A stretch of DNA of 61,195 nucleotides. It comes from Acidobacteriota bacterium. Lineage in GTDB: Bacteria > Acidobacteriota > Vicinamibacteria > Vicinamibacterales > UBA2999. The notes beneath the pieces were generated by a model that did no database searches, was not told the origin of the DNA, and worked only from the letters and a program-made list of their open reading frames with translations. The stretch lies in the NCBI GenBank assembly GCA_018000455.1, contig JAGNJW010000011.1, forward strand, positions 92,872 through 154,066, read 5' to 3'. A program made the translations under genes and the position numbers. Of the stretch, positions 34,253 through 42,653 are shown in pieces (positions within the stretch are counted from its first letter, which is position 1; the number at the start of each line of letters is the position of its first letter).

Positions 34253-34942
34253 TCAACGCCCTCTCGCCCACCGCCGGGCGTGATGCCGCGCGTCGGCCGC
34301 CAGCAGGTAGACCCTGGCGATCCACGGACGGTAGATATCCCATGCGATCGAGCATCCGAGCACTCGCTTGCGCACCCGGACGAGCGGCCCCAGGTGATTG
34401 TAGGCGGCGATCGTCCGATCGAGTACGACCGTGCGCTCGGCACCGTAGAACGCGAACACGCGACTCCAGAACAGACGGTCGCGTGCGTAGTCGGCGCTCC
34501 AGGCCCACTCTACATGCCGCAGCACGGCATGGAAACAGAGGACGGCGCCGGTGTCGAGACGATTCAGCAGCGGATCGGCCGATGGCCTCCGCGCCGCGCT
34601 CAGGTTGCTGGCCCCGACGATCATCCCCTCGAAGCAGGCGGCGCGGTACTCCCGGTAGACCCGATACAGCTCATCGACGCAGACCGTGTCGTCGTCGAGC
34701 AGGTAGAAATAGCCGTCGGTGATGGCGGCAAAGACGGTGTTCCGCTTGGCGACGATGTCGGTGTCGTCGCAGTCGATCTCGTGGACACGGACACGGGAGT
34801 CACGGGCGATGAAGGCGTAGGCGAGCGGCGGACGATGGCGGGTCTTCGCCAGATGCCAGACGATGTCGTCGTGCGGCGGAATCGACTGGTAGACGCGCTC
34901 GAGCAGGTGGTAGCGAAAGAGCGGCGTGACGATGTGGAGCAT
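34253..34942 (-). CDS. GT-A type glycosyltransferase
   Basis: 229 residues. IVTPLFRYHLLERVYQSIPP at the start and YFYLLDDDTVCVDELYRVYR near residues 80-100, with a DDD metal-binding motif, give a short GT-A fold. DTGAVLCFHAVLRHVEW and LFWSRVFAFYG follow as the acceptor-side region. It resembles small glycosyltransferases that act on surface glycans. The gene is transcribed directly after a NeuD-like acetyltransferase gene (five bases) and before an aminotransferase gene (one base), which suggests a small sugar-modification operon. No membrane helix is obvious. The donor is unknown. Confidence 0.7.
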   Translation of the reverse strand: MLHIVTPLFRYHLLERVYQSIPPHDDIVWHLAKTRHRPPLAYAFIARDSRVRVHEIDCDDTDIVAKRNTVFAAITDGYFYLLDDDTVCVDELYRVYREYRAACFEGMIVGASNLSAARRPSADPLLNRLDTGAVLCFHAVLRHVEWAWSADYARDRLFWSRVFAFYGAERTVVLDRTIAAYNHLGPLVRVRKRVLGCSIAWDIYRPWIARVYLLAADARHHARRWARGR

Positions 34943-34947
34943 GCGGC

Positions 34948-35604
34948 TTACGGCGCGGCCGTCTTGTTCTCGCGCACGATCCGGCACGGCTGACCGCAGG
35001 CGACGACGCCGGGCGGGATGTCACGCGTCACCAGCGAGCCGGCGCCGATCACGGCATCGGCGCCGACGGTCACGCCGTCGAGGACGTTGACCCCCATCCC
35101 GATGAGCGTGCGGGCGCCGATCGTGACGAAGCCAGCGAGGTTGGCGCCGGGGTTGACGGTGGCGAACTCGCCCACCAGCGCGTGGTGGCCGACCGAGACG
35201 TTCCGGTTGAGCGACACGAAACGGCCCAGCGACGTGTGTCCGGCCACCGAGACGAGGCTATTGACGTGTACCCCCGCCCCGAGGGTCGCGGTGGAAGCGA
35301 TCGCCGCCGAGCGGTGAACGATCGTGGCAAACACCAGCCCGCACCCGTCGAACAGCGTGAACACCGCGTGCTTGCTGGCGGGCTTGTTCACGCCCAGGAA
35401 CGCGTCCGACGGTCCGCCCGGGTGCACGCCCTCCTGGCTCACGGTGACGCTGAACCGGGGATGCGCGAACGGCTCGAGCCCGACCCGAGCGAGGTTGTTG
35501 ACGACGTGGACGTCAGGGAACTCGCCGCACGACTCGAGGTTGTCGAAGATCATGGTGAGGGTCGGCGCGCTCAATCCGAGCACGAGCAGCCTGGCGCGGG
35601 GCAT
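34948..35604 (-). CDS. NeuD-like sugar O/N-acetyltransferase (left-handed beta-helix)
   Basis: 218 residues. The N-terminal ~90 residues form a small Rossmann-like domain (LLVLGLSAPTLTMIFDNLES). From ~95 onward hexapeptide repeats follow: ATLGAGVHVNSLVSVAGHTS, RFVSLNRNVSVGHHALVGEF with the usual catalytic-type histidine in SVGHH, and ARTLIGMGVNVLDGVTVGAD, closing with VVACGQPCRIV. This is the plan of PglD/NeuD acetyltransferases, which use acetyl-CoA on amino sugars or sialic acids. It is two bases downstream of the four-helix membrane gene and just before the glycosyltransferase gene in one operon. Confidence 0.8.
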   Translation of the reverse strand: MPRARLLVLGLSAPTLTMIFDNLESCGEFPDVHVVNNLARVGLEPFAHPRFSVTVSQEGVHPGGPSDAFLGVNKPASKHAVFTLFDGCGLVFATIVHRSAAIASTATLGAGVHVNSLVSVAGHTSLGRFVSLNRNVSVGHHALVGEFATVNPGANLAGFVTIGARTLIGMGVNVLDGVTVGADAVIGAGSLVTRDIPPGVVACGQPCRIVRENKTAAP

Positions 35605-35606
35605 GG

Positions 35607-36032
35607 CTAGTCGAACGTCAAGACGGCGAAGACGACGGCCAGGATCACCAGCACGAACGACGCCATCGCGACCTTCGGCAGCAGGGCGGCCGCCCGGCCA
35701 TCGCCTCGGCGCGCCTTCGCCATCAGCGCGTGCGACAGCCCGACGGCGCCGGTCAGCACCACGACCACCGCGAGTTTGACGTGGAACTGCCAGGGCAGGG
35801 CGCCGAAGCCGCCCCACTTCGTGAAGGTCAGTATGAATCCGGTCGCCCACAGCAGCAGCAGGCCGCTACCGGCCACTTGCGCCATGACCGGCGGCACGCG
35901 CGCGAGGCCGCGCGCCTCGGCCGGATCGGCGCCTGCCACGAGACCACGCAAGGCCAGGTTCACGACGCCGGCCGACAGCCCGAAGGCCAGGCCGAGAAAA
36001 TGCAGGGTGAGGAGCAGTTGGTTGAGGTCCAT
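35607..36032 (-). CDS. Four-helix inner-membrane protein (CopD/HemJ-like layout)
   Basis: 141 residues and four hydrophobic helices: LLLTLHFLGLAFGLSAGVV, VAGSGLLLLWATGFILTF, FHVKLAVVVVLTGAVGLSH and VAMASFVLVILAVVFAVLTF. Histidines in helix 1 (LHFLG) and helix 3 (FHVKL, GLSH) recall haem-binding histidines in HemJ/CopD-type four-helix proteins. No family call is certain. It starts 22 bases after the amidohydrolase gene's stop in transcription order and is followed at two bases by the acetyltransferase gene. The function in this operon is unclear. Confidence 0.6.
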   Translation of the reverse strand: MDLNQLLLTLHFLGLAFGLSAGVVNLALRGLVAGADPAEARGLARVPPVMAQVAGSGLLLLWATGFILTFTKWGGFGALPWQFHVKLAVVVVLTGAVGLSHALMAKARRGDGRAAALLPKVAMASFVLVILAVVFAVLTFD

Positions 36033-36054
36033 GTTGGTTCTCGGGGTTGCGGTG

Positions 36055-37347
36055 TCAGGGCTGGCGGTAGACCCTGCCGTCCTTCATCACGAAGCGCACC
36101 TGGCGCAGAGCGGCGAGGTCGCGCGTGGGATCGCCAGTCACCGCGATGAGATCGGCCAGCAGGCCCGGCTTCACGGCGCCGACGCGATCGGCGATGTGAA
36201 ACGTGGTGGCGTTGCCCGACGTGGCAATGCGCGTGGCCTCGGCCGGGGTGACGCCGCTTGCCACCATCAACTCGAGTTCGCGCACGTTGTCGCCGTGCGG
36301 GTAGACACCGACGTCGCCGCCGAAGCACAGCTTCACACCGGCCGCCTTCGCCGCCTGGAACGCTTTGCGCTTCTCCTGCAGGCGGGCCGGTTCGGGCTCC
36401 TGGCCCTTCTTCCAGCCGCCGTACTGCGCCGTGGCGTCGGGCGCGGCGAGTGTCGGGCAGTAGGTGATGCCCTTCTCGACCATGAGCGCCCAGATCTCGG
36501 ACGTGCCGCCATCGCCGTGGTCGATCGTCTCGACGCCCCCGAGGACGGCGCGGCGCATGCCCTCGGCCGTGCTCGCGTGTGCGGCCACGTAACGGCCGCT
36601 GCTCCTGGCGACGGCAACGATGGCGGCGATCTCTTCCACGCTGAACGTCGGCCGTGCCTCGCCGTTCGGCCCCCAGCGGTAGTCGGCATAGATCTTCACG
36701 AAGTCGATGCCGTGCCCGATCTGGCGGCGTGCGGTCGTCGTCACGCCCTCGATGCCGTCGGCCTCCTCGGCGCCCTGCGGCACGCTGACCTCGGCGGCGA
36801 ACCCCTTCGGACCGTAGGTGCCGGTGGCCACCATGGCCGGACCGCTCACGAGCATGCGTGGACCGGGAATGACGCCGTCGTCGATCGATTTCTTGAGGCC
36901 GATGTCGGCGTAGCCGGCGCCTTCGGTGCCCAGATCGCGCACCGTCGTGATGCCGGCCATCAGGGTGTCGCGCGCGCTCACCGTCGCGCGGGCGATGCGA
37001 TAAGCAACCGATTCGCGCAGCACCTGGTCGTTCCAGGCGGTCTCGTCGTAGGGATGCAGCAGCAGGTGGGAGTGCCCCTCGATGAGGCCCGGCATCAGCG
37101 TCAGACCGGGCAACGCGACCCGCTCGGCACCGGCCGGAACCGTGAGTCCCGCCAGCGGTCCGGCCGCCTCGATGACGGCGCCGCGCACCACCACTCCCCA
37201 CCCTTCGTGGACCGTCGTGCCGTCGTAGACGCGGGCCGGCTGCAGCAGCCGCACCGTCACGGGGGCTGTCGCCGGCGCCTGCGCGCGCCCCGGCGTCGCG
37301 GCGAGCACTGACATCACGACGACGGCGAAGCCAAGTCCACGGGTCAT
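36055..37347 (-). CDS. Secreted metal-dependent amidohydrolase
   Basis: 430 residues with signal peptide [20 protein letters not shown]. Metal ligands are visible in order: [12 protein letters not shown], bridging lysine in [27 protein letters not shown] and [11 protein letters not shown]. It belongs to the same imidazolonepropionase/prolidase-like group as the gene at 29548 and ends with the same type of strand ([14 protein letters not shown] here, VRFVMRGGTVYKFERR there). It probably hydrolyses a peptide or cyclic amide in the periplasm. ATG 37347 is preceded by an AGGGAG ribosome site. It heads a minus-strand run that continues into the membrane protein and acetyltransferase genes. Confidence 0.85.
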   Translation of the reverse strand: MTRGLGFAVVVMSVLAATPGRAQAPATAPVTVRLLQPARVYDGTTVHEGWGVVVRGAVIEAAGPLAGLTVPAGAERVALPGLTLMPGLIEGHSHLLLHPYDETAWNDQVLRESVAYRIARATVSARDTLMAGITTVRDLGTEGAGYADIGLKKSIDDGVIPGPRMLVSGPAMVATGTYGPKGFAAEVSVPQGAEEADGIEGVTTTARRQIGHGIDFVKIYADYRWGPNGEARPTFSVEEIAAIVAVARSSGRYVAAHASTAEGMRRAVLGGVETIDHGDGGTSEIWALMVEKGITYCPTLAAPDATAQYGGWKKGQEPEPARLQEKRKAFQAAKAAGVKLCFGGDVGVYPHGDNVRELELMVASGVTPAEATRIATSGNATTFHIADRVGAVKPGLLADLIAVTGDPTRDLAALRQVRFVMKDGRVYRQP

Positions 37348-37360
37348 GCGCACACTCCCT

Positions 37361-37390
37361 GCCGGGCTCTGACGCACGTGTCAGCCCGGC
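37361..37390. promoter_or_regulatory. Bulged palindrome in a divergent promoter gap
   Basis: GCCGGGC-TC-TGAC-N6-GTCA-GCCCGGC lies in the 85-base gap between the amidohydrolase (minus) and the DAO oxidase (plus). It could be an operator for both genes or a structured leader of one. Confidence 0.4.
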
Positions 37391-37432
37391 CAGGTCAAGC
37401 ATAGCGCGGCGGCGATGCTACGATGCCAGGTG

Positions 37433-38608
37433 ATGGAATCGGCCGATATCGTCATCGTCGGGGGCGGCTGCATGGGTGCCGCCGTGGCCTACTACCTGAC
37501 GCGGCACGGCGCCGGCACGGTCATGCTGATCGAGCGCGAGGCACAGCTCGGCACGGCGTCGACGGGCAGGAACGCCGGCGGCGTACGTCATCAGTTCTCC
37601 GATCCGGCCAACATCGCGCTGTCGCGGGAGTCGATCGCGCTGTTCGAGCGTTTCGAAGACGAGATCGGGACGGCCATCGATTTCTGGCAAGACGGCTACC
37701 TGTTCCTCCTGTCGTCGGAGGCGAGCGCGGAGCGCTTCCGCCAGAGCGTCGCGCTCCAGCGATCGCTCGGTCTCGACGTCGAGTGGCTGACGGGCGATGA
37801 GGCGGCGCGCCTGACACCAGGGCTCGACGCGACCGGCGTCGTCGCGGCCACGTTCTGCGGCCAGGACGGCATCACCGATCCGAACGGCGTCACGATGGGA
37901 CTTGCGAAGGCGGCGCAGAGGCGCGGCCTCACCATCCGGCGCAACACCGAGGTCACGGGCATCGACGTGGCCGGCGGACGCGTGACGCGGGTGCGCACGC
38001 CGCAGGGCGATATCGCGACCGGCGCCGTCGTGAACGCCGCCGGCCCGTGGTCCGCGCAGGTGGCGGCACTGGCCGGTGTGTCGCTACCCGTCACGCCGGA
38101 GCGCCGGCACATTTTCATCGCACACCCAGAGGCGGGCGCCAGCTGGGATGATCCGCGCTTCGCCGGTCAGACGCCGGCCTCGCGTCTCATGGTGATCGAT
38201 TTCGACACCACGTTCTATTTCCACCGCGAGGGCGCGGGACTGCTCTTCGGCATGGGCGATCCAAGCGAGCGCCCGGGCTTCGACATCACCGTCAAGTGGG
38301 ACTTCCTGCCCGCGGTGACCGAGGTCGCCGTGCGGCGGCTGCCGGCCCTCGGTGACGCGGTCGTGACGCACGCGTGGGCCGGCCTCTACGAGATGACGCC
38401 CGACCACAACCCGGTCATCGGCCCGCTCGGTATCGAGGGCTTCTACGCCGTCACCGGCTTCAGCGGACACGGCTTCCAGCACGCGCCCGCCGCCGGCCGG
38501 ATTCTCGCCGACGTGATGCTCGGCCGCGATGCCGGCTTCGACTTGTCCCCGTTCCTGTTCGCGCGGTTCGCCTCGAGCGCGACGTCGGGCGAACACCACG
38601 TCGTGTAG
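37433..38608 (+). CDS. FAD-dependent oxidoreductase, DAO family (sarcosine-oxidase-like)
   Basis: 391 residues. DIVIVGGGCMGAAVAYYLTR at the N-terminus is the FAD-binding beta-alpha-beta with GxGxxG. STGRNAGGVRHQFSDP matches the flavin-facing loop. The C-terminal signature GLYEMTPDHNPVIGPL and VTGFSGHGFQHAPAAGRILA is typical of sarcosine/glycine/D-amino-acid oxidases and of dehydrogenase beta subunits. It probably oxidises an N-methyl or secondary amino acid in the cytoplasm. A TACGAT hexamer at 37419-37424 may be its -10 element. It is transcribed divergently from the amidohydrolase; the shared gap holds a palindrome. The exact substrate is not predictable. Confidence 0.85.
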   Translation: MESADIVIVGGGCMGAAVAYYLTRHGAGTVMLIEREAQLGTASTGRNAGGVRHQFSDPANIALSRESIALFERFEDEIGTAIDFWQDGYLFLLSSEASAERFRQSVALQRSLGLDVEWLTGDEAARLTPGLDATGVVAATFCGQDGITDPNGVTMGLAKAAQRRGLTIRRNTEVTGIDVAGGRVTRVRTPQGDIATGAVVNAAGPWSAQVAALAGVSLPVTPERRHIFIAHPEAGASWDDPRFAGQTPASRLMVIDFDTTFYFHREGAGLLFGMGDPSERPGFDITVKWDFLPAVTEVAVRRLPALGDAVVTHAWAGLYEMTPDHNPVIGPLGIEGFYAVTGFSGHGFQHAPAAGRILADVMLGRDAGFDLSPFLFARFASSATSGEHHVV

Positions 38609-38626
38609 CTGGGGCGCCCGCCGCCC

Positions 38627-39880
38627 ATGACCCGCTGCGGCCGCATCCTGGTCGTGCCTCTGCTCGTGCTGTCGGGGTGGGCGCTCGACGCCGACGGCCC
38701 GCCGGTGTCGGCGGCCGCCAGGGCCGGCACGCTCCGCCTCACCGAGCGTGGCTTCGAAGACGACAGCGGCCTGGTCCTGCCGCTCTACGCACACGCCGGC
38801 AATCTCTTGGCGCTCTTCACGCGCGACCCGGCGCGGGCCGCGAAGGAACTCGATGACGTGGCCACGGCCGGCTACCACGGCGTGCGGGTGTGGGCCACGC
38901 TCGGCGGACGCTACTGGACGGGCGATCACGTCGGCCCGGACCTCACGCCCGACTACTTTCGTCAGGTCCGCGCCTTCGCCGACGCCCTGCGCGCGCGGGG
39001 GCTGCGCGCCGTCTGGAGCCAGGGCGATGTCGGGCAGCTCCGCGATCGCCGCGACTACATGACCAGGCTGGCAACGCTCGACGCCGGGGCTCCCTTCATC
39101 GACTTCATCGACTGCGGGAACGAAGCCTGGCACACCGGTGAGCACGAGCCGCGCCGTCTTGCGGAGTGCGTCGGCTACTACCGGCAGGCCGGCGGGAGGG
39201 CCATCCGTTCGCTGACTTCGCCGCCGGGCGACCGGAAGGCGGAACTCGATCGCTACAGCATCCCACCCGCACAGGTCTTCGATGTCCACTCGTCCAGAGA
39301 CGGGCACTCGTGGGACATGCGCCGCCGCATCTTCTCGATTGCCTACGAGGCGAAGCCGGCCCTGCGCTTCGGCATCGGTTCGGAGCCGCCGGGCAGCGGC
39401 GCGCTCGTGAGCATCACGGACCACAAGGCGGAACTCGACCACGAGTCGATTCCGCTGCTCGCCGTCACGAGCCTCTACGCCCGGCAGGCGTTTGTCTGGT
39501 TCTCGGGGGAGGGCGTGAAGATCCGCCACGGACTGGCGACCCAAGCCGGCTTCTGGACCACGCCCGCGGCCGTTGCCTGGCTGCCACGCGACACCATGAC
39601 GTTCCAGACGCTCCATCACTCGGGTGACACCTGGCGCGACATCCGCGTGCTGGCGGTAACGGGCAGGGCGAGGGTGGACTGCCGCAGTCATGCCGACGGC
39701 CGGTTCGTGTGCACGATCGACGGCCCGCCCGGCACCTACGCGTTTGCGGTCGTGCGGGCCTTCACGGCGCGCCTCTGCCATCCCGGCGAGGGCACCTGCG
39801 ACGAGGTGTCGCACGGCGCCGGTGAGACGCTTCGCGTGACCTTCACCCGCGGCCGCATTCTGGTCGGACGCCGGCACTGA
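38627..39880 (+). CDS. Secreted TIM-barrel protein, glycoside-hydrolase-like
   Basis: 417 residues. Signal region ILVVPLLVLSGWALDADGPP is followed by an apparent (beta/alpha)8 domain: YHGVRVWATLGGRYW, LTPDYFRQVRAFADALRARG, RAVWSQGDVGQL and FIDFIDCGNEAWHTGEHE. The GNEAW strand resembles the acid/base NE at the end of strand 4 in clan GH-A enzymes. The nucleophile candidate is unclear (possibly E in GIGSEPPGSG). The C-terminal ~90 residues form a small beta domain. It follows the oxidase gene by 18 bases. I do not recognise a specific family; distant GH5/GH39-like is the best guess. Confidence 0.55.
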   Translation: MTRCGRILVVPLLVLSGWALDADGPPVSAAARAGTLRLTERGFEDDSGLVLPLYAHAGNLLALFTRDPARAAKELDDVATAGYHGVRVWATLGGRYWTGDHVGPDLTPDYFRQVRAFADALRARGLRAVWSQGDVGQLRDRRDYMTRLATLDAGAPFIDFIDCGNEAWHTGEHEPRRLAECVGYYRQAGGRAIRSLTSPPGDRKAELDRYSIPPAQVFDVHSSRDGHSWDMRRRIFSIAYEAKPALRFGIGSEPPGSGALVSITDHKAELDHESIPLLAVTSLYARQAFVWFSGEGVKIRHGLATQAGFWTTPAAVAWLPRDTMTFQTLHHSGDTWRDIRVLAVTGRARVDCRSHADGRFVCTIDGPPGTYAFAVVRAFTARLCHPGEGTCDEVSHGAGETLRVTFTRGRILVGRRH

Positions 39881-39898
39881 CCCGGCACGCGGACACTC

Positions 39899-39939
39899 GC
39901 GGGGAAGGACTTCTCCCCGCCCGGGGCGCAGCACCCCGG
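39899..39939. promoter_or_regulatory. Two tandem GC palindromes upstream of a sigma-54 promoter
   Basis: GCGGGGA-N8-TCCCCGC (39899-39920) is followed directly by CCGGGG-N7-CCCCGG (39921-39939). They sit about 90-130 bases before the inferred start of transcription from the element at 40001, the usual distance for enhancer-binding sites. They also lie just after the upstream gene's stop, so a terminator role is possible, but no T run follows. Confidence 0.45.
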
Positions 39940-40000
39940 AATCTGCCGCGGCAATCCGGCCCGCCGGCGCAGATGATGGGCCGGATCGCGCGATGCGCCG

Positions 40001-40016
40001 TGGCATCGGGCTTGCT
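40001..40016 (+). promoter_or_regulatory. Sigma-54 (RpoN) promoter
   Basis: TGGCAT-N5-TTGCT matches TGGCAC-N5-TTGCW with one mismatch and has the invariant GG-N10-GC spacing. Transcription would start near 40027, about 50 bases before the CBS gene's ATG. Two palindromes lie upstream at an enhancer-like distance. Confidence 0.65.
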
Positions 40017-40078
40017 CATACCCCCTAAGTCCCCAGCTCACTCATCGCCGCCCTCGTCGCCGGGGAAGGGAGTGCACC

Positions 40079-40540
40079 ATGACCGTCAGAGACGTGATGA
40101 CCTCGGAGCCCGTCGTCGTTGCCCCCCGAACCTCACTGGCTGAAGCCGCCGCGCTGATGCTCGCCGTCGACTGCGGCGTGCTGCCCGTGGTCGACCACGA
40201 CCGCCTGACCGGCATCGTGACCGACCGCGACCTCTTCATTGCCCTCGCCACCAGGAACGTGCTGGCCTCGCAGCTGAGCCTGGGCGAGGTCGCCAGGCAG
40301 GAGGTGTGGACGTGCGGTCCGGACGACGATGTGCCGGCCGCGCTCGACGTCATGCGGCGCCATCAGGTGCGCCGGTTGCCGGTCGTGGACGCGGCCGGCC
40401 ACGTGGTGGGCATCGTGTCGATGAACGACATCCTGCTGACCGTGGGCGGCTCCCGGGCGGTCGCACCGCGCGCCGTCATCGACACGCTGCAGCAAATCGG
40501 CGCCCATCACCATCTGCCCTCCAGGGTCGAGGCGCCGTGA
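40079..40540 (+). CDS. Two-CBS-domain protein
   Basis: 153 residues with two CBS units. The first (~1-60) starts TVRDVMTSEPVVVAPRTSLA and ends RLTGIVTDRDLFIALATR; the second (~75-135) ends VRRLPVVDAAGHVVGIVSMN. Stand-alone pairs bind adenosine nucleotides and act as energy or redox sensors. GGGAAGGGAG before ATG 40079 is a strong ribosome site. Expression is predicted to depend on sigma-54, so it is likely induced by stress or by nitrogen, carbon or redox signals through an activator encoded elsewhere. The stop overlaps the Pcm start by four bases (GTGA). The ligand and partner are unknown. Confidence 0.9.
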   Translation: MTVRDVMTSEPVVVAPRTSLAEAAALMLAVDCGVLPVVDHDRLTGIVTDRDLFIALATRNVLASQLSLGEVARQEVWTCGPDDDVPAALDVMRRHQVRRLPVVDAAGHVVGIVSMNDILLTVGGSRAVAPRAVIDTLQQIGAHHHLPSRVEAP

Positions 40541-41304
40541 GCGACCGCGGTCGGGCTGGCGTCGTGGCGCGACTGGTCGGGCCGCTCGCCGTGGCCGCGA
40601 CGGCGGCAGCGGCCGGCCTGGCGTGTCAGCCGCGGCAGCCGGCCGCCTCGCCCACCGATCAGGCCAGCGGCGACCGCACCACTGAGAGGACGGCGATGAT
40701 CGAGACGCAGCTGCGCGCCCGGGGCATCCGCGATCCACGCGTGCTGGCCGCCATGGCCGCGGTGCCGCGCCACCGCTTCGTGCCGGCCGAAGTCGAGGGC
40801 CAGGCCTACGACGACCATCCGCTGCCGATTGGCTACGGGCAGACGATTTCGCAGCCCTACATCGTGGCGTTCATGAGCGAAGCGCTCGAGCTGGAGCCCT
40901 CCGACTCAGTGCTGGAGATCGGCACCGGATCGGGCTACCAGGCGGCGGTGCTCGCGAAGCTCGCAGCTCAGGTCTACAGCATCGAGCTGCTGCCGGAGCT
41001 CGCCGATCGGGCACGGCGCACCCTGCTCGAGGAGGGCTACGGGAACGTGCAGGTCAAGGCCGGCGACGGCTACCAGGGATGGCCCGAGCACGCGCCGTTC
41101 ACGAAGATCATCGTCACCGCGGCGCCGGAGGCCGTGCCCGAGGCCCTGGTCGAGCAGCTTGCCGTCGGCGGCACGATGATCGTCCCGGTCGGGCCGCAAA
41201 CGGGCGCCCAGGAACTGCGCCTCCTCACGAAGACGCCCCGCGGGGTCGTCACCGAACGCAGCCTCGCCGTGCGCTTCGTGCCGATGGTCAAGCCGCCGGG
41301 CTGA
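40537..41304 (+). CDS. pcm: Protein-L-isoaspartate O-methyltransferase with exported-type N-terminus
   Basis: Up to 255 residues. The catalytic core is canonical: QLRARGIRDPRVLAAMAAVP, PIGYGQTISQPYIVAFM, VLEIGTGSGYQAAVLAKL (SAM-binding), FTKIIVTAAPEAVPEAL and the ending RFVPMVKPPG. It repairs isoaspartyl residues in damaged proteins. GTG 40537 overlaps the CBS stop as GTGA and adds a ~50-residue leader, VGPLAVAATAAAAGLACQP, that looks like a lipoprotein signal. ATG 40696, preceded by GAGAGGA at five bases, would give the usual ~202-residue cytoplasmic enzyme. Homologues with signal peptides are known in other phyla, so both forms are plausible. Confidence 0.85.
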   Translation: MSDRGRAGVVARLVGPLAVAATAAAAGLACQPRQPAASPTDQASGDRTTERTAMIETQLRARGIRDPRVLAAMAAVPRHRFVPAEVEGQAYDDHPLPIGYGQTISQPYIVAFMSEALELEPSDSVLEIGTGSGYQAAVLAKLAAQVYSIELLPELADRARRTLLEEGYGNVQVKAGDGYQGWPEHAPFTKIIVTAAPEAVPEALVEQLAVGGTMIVPVGPQTGAQELRLLTKTPRGVVTERSLAVRFVPMVKPPG

Positions 41305-41348
41305 GCGAACGGCCGCTGGGCAATCAGCCCTCGCGCGACGCAAGATAA

Positions 41349-42626
41349 GTGCCCGTGCAGGCTGCCGACCTCTCGCCAGTGCCCATCGAGGCGCGCACGC
41401 AGTCGGGCTGGGACCTGTTCCTGCTCTTTGCGGCCGCCAACATCGTGGCCACGACGCTGCAGGTAGGTGCCTCGCTCGGCACGACGCTGCCCCTGGCACG
41501 CATGTTGACGGCGGTGGGGCTCGGCAGCATCGTCGGTGCAGCCTTGGTGGCCCTGCTGGCGCCGATCGGGTCGCGTCTCGGCGTGCCCTCGATGATCGCC
41601 AGCCGCGCCGTGCTCGGACACACCGGCGCCCAGTTGGTGGCGGCCGTGCTCTTCATCACGAACTTCGCCTGGATCGCCGTGAACAACGTGATCGCGGCGT
41701 CGGTCGCCGCACGCATGCTGCCGCTGCCGCTCGACGAGCGCACCTGGGCGATCGTCGTCGGCGTGGTCTCGACGGTGGTCGTCGCCGGCGGTCCTGGCGC
41801 CGTGCGCCGCGCCGATCGCTGGGCGGTGCCGCTGATGGCGGCCGCGGGCGTCGCGGTCACGTGGATCGTGATCCGGCTGCCGGCGGCCGCTGCGCCGGCC
41901 GAGGTCGGCGCCACGCCGCTGCCGCTGCTGCTGGATATCGTGGTCGGTTATCAAGTCTCGTGGCTGCTGATGTTCGCCGACTACTCGCGCTTCACCGCCC
42001 GCCCGCGCACGAGCGGCTGGGCCGTCTTCCTTGGTCTCGCCCTCACGGCTATGTGGCTGATGCCGATCGGCTGGCGCCTCGCCCAGCACGCCGGAAGCGC
42101 CGACCCCGGCGCCATGCTCCTCTCGGCGAATGCCGGCGTGGCGGCAGCGGCGCTCATCACGCTGGCCACCATCACCACCAACTTCGTCAACATCTATCTG
42201 TCGTCGCTGGCCTGGCGCAGCGTCATGCCGGCGGTATCGGATCGTGCGGCCGTCTGGATCGTGGGGCTCATCGGTACCGCGCTGGGGCTCGCGGGCGGTT
42301 GGCTCGATCGCTTCGCCGGCTTCATGACGGTGATCGGCTCGGTGCTGGTTCCGGTGGGCGGCGTCCTCATCGCGCACTTCGTGCTGAGGCCGCGCCCGAC
42401 CGACATCGCTGCGCTCTACGATCCACGCGGTCCGTTTCGAGGAATCCGCTGGCCGGGCCTGCTCGCCTGGGCCGCCGGGGTGGCCACCTACTACGCGGTG
42501 CCCGGAGGCTCGACCGTGCCGAGCCTCCTGGCTGCCGTCGTGGCCCATCTCCTGCTGACGCCACGGCTGACAAAGCGCTCGGAGCTCAGCACCGAACCGC
42601 CTCGTCCTAGCGACCCGTCGTCGTAA
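41349..42626 (+). CDS. NCS1-family nucleobase/cation symporter-like permease
   Basis: 425 residues, about twelve helices. The N-terminus SGWDLFLLFAAANIVATTLQ is the NCS1-type first helix. AAVLFITNFAWIAVNNVIAA and IVVGYQVSWLLMFADYSRFT (the W and FADYSR pattern) match cytosine/purine permeases, and NIYLSSLAWRSV is the extended loop near helix 8. These carriers bring nucleobases, hydantoins or related vitamins in with Na+ or H+. The C-terminal tail is polar and serine-rich. It starts 44 bases after pcm and may share its transcript. No catabolic gene for pyrimidines is beside it, so the substrate is open. Confidence 0.8.
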   Translation: MPVQAADLSPVPIEARTQSGWDLFLLFAAANIVATTLQVGASLGTTLPLARMLTAVGLGSIVGAALVALLAPIGSRLGVPSMIASRAVLGHTGAQLVAAVLFITNFAWIAVNNVIAASVAARMLPLPLDERTWAIVVGVVSTVVVAGGPGAVRRADRWAVPLMAAAGVAVTWIVIRLPAAAAPAEVGATPLPLLLDIVVGYQVSWLLMFADYSRFTARPRTSGWAVFLGLALTAMWLMPIGWRLAQHAGSADPGAMLLSANAGVAAAALITLATITTNFVNIYLSSLAWRSVMPAVSDRAAVWIVGLIGTALGLAGGWLDRFAGFMTVIGSVLVPVGGVLIAHFVLRPRPTDIAALYDPRGPFRGIRWPGLLAWAAGVATYYAVPGGSTVPSLLAAVVAHLLLTPRLTKRSELSTEPPRPSDPSS

Positions 42627-42653
42627 CGGGGTCGTAACGGGGACAGGCACCGC

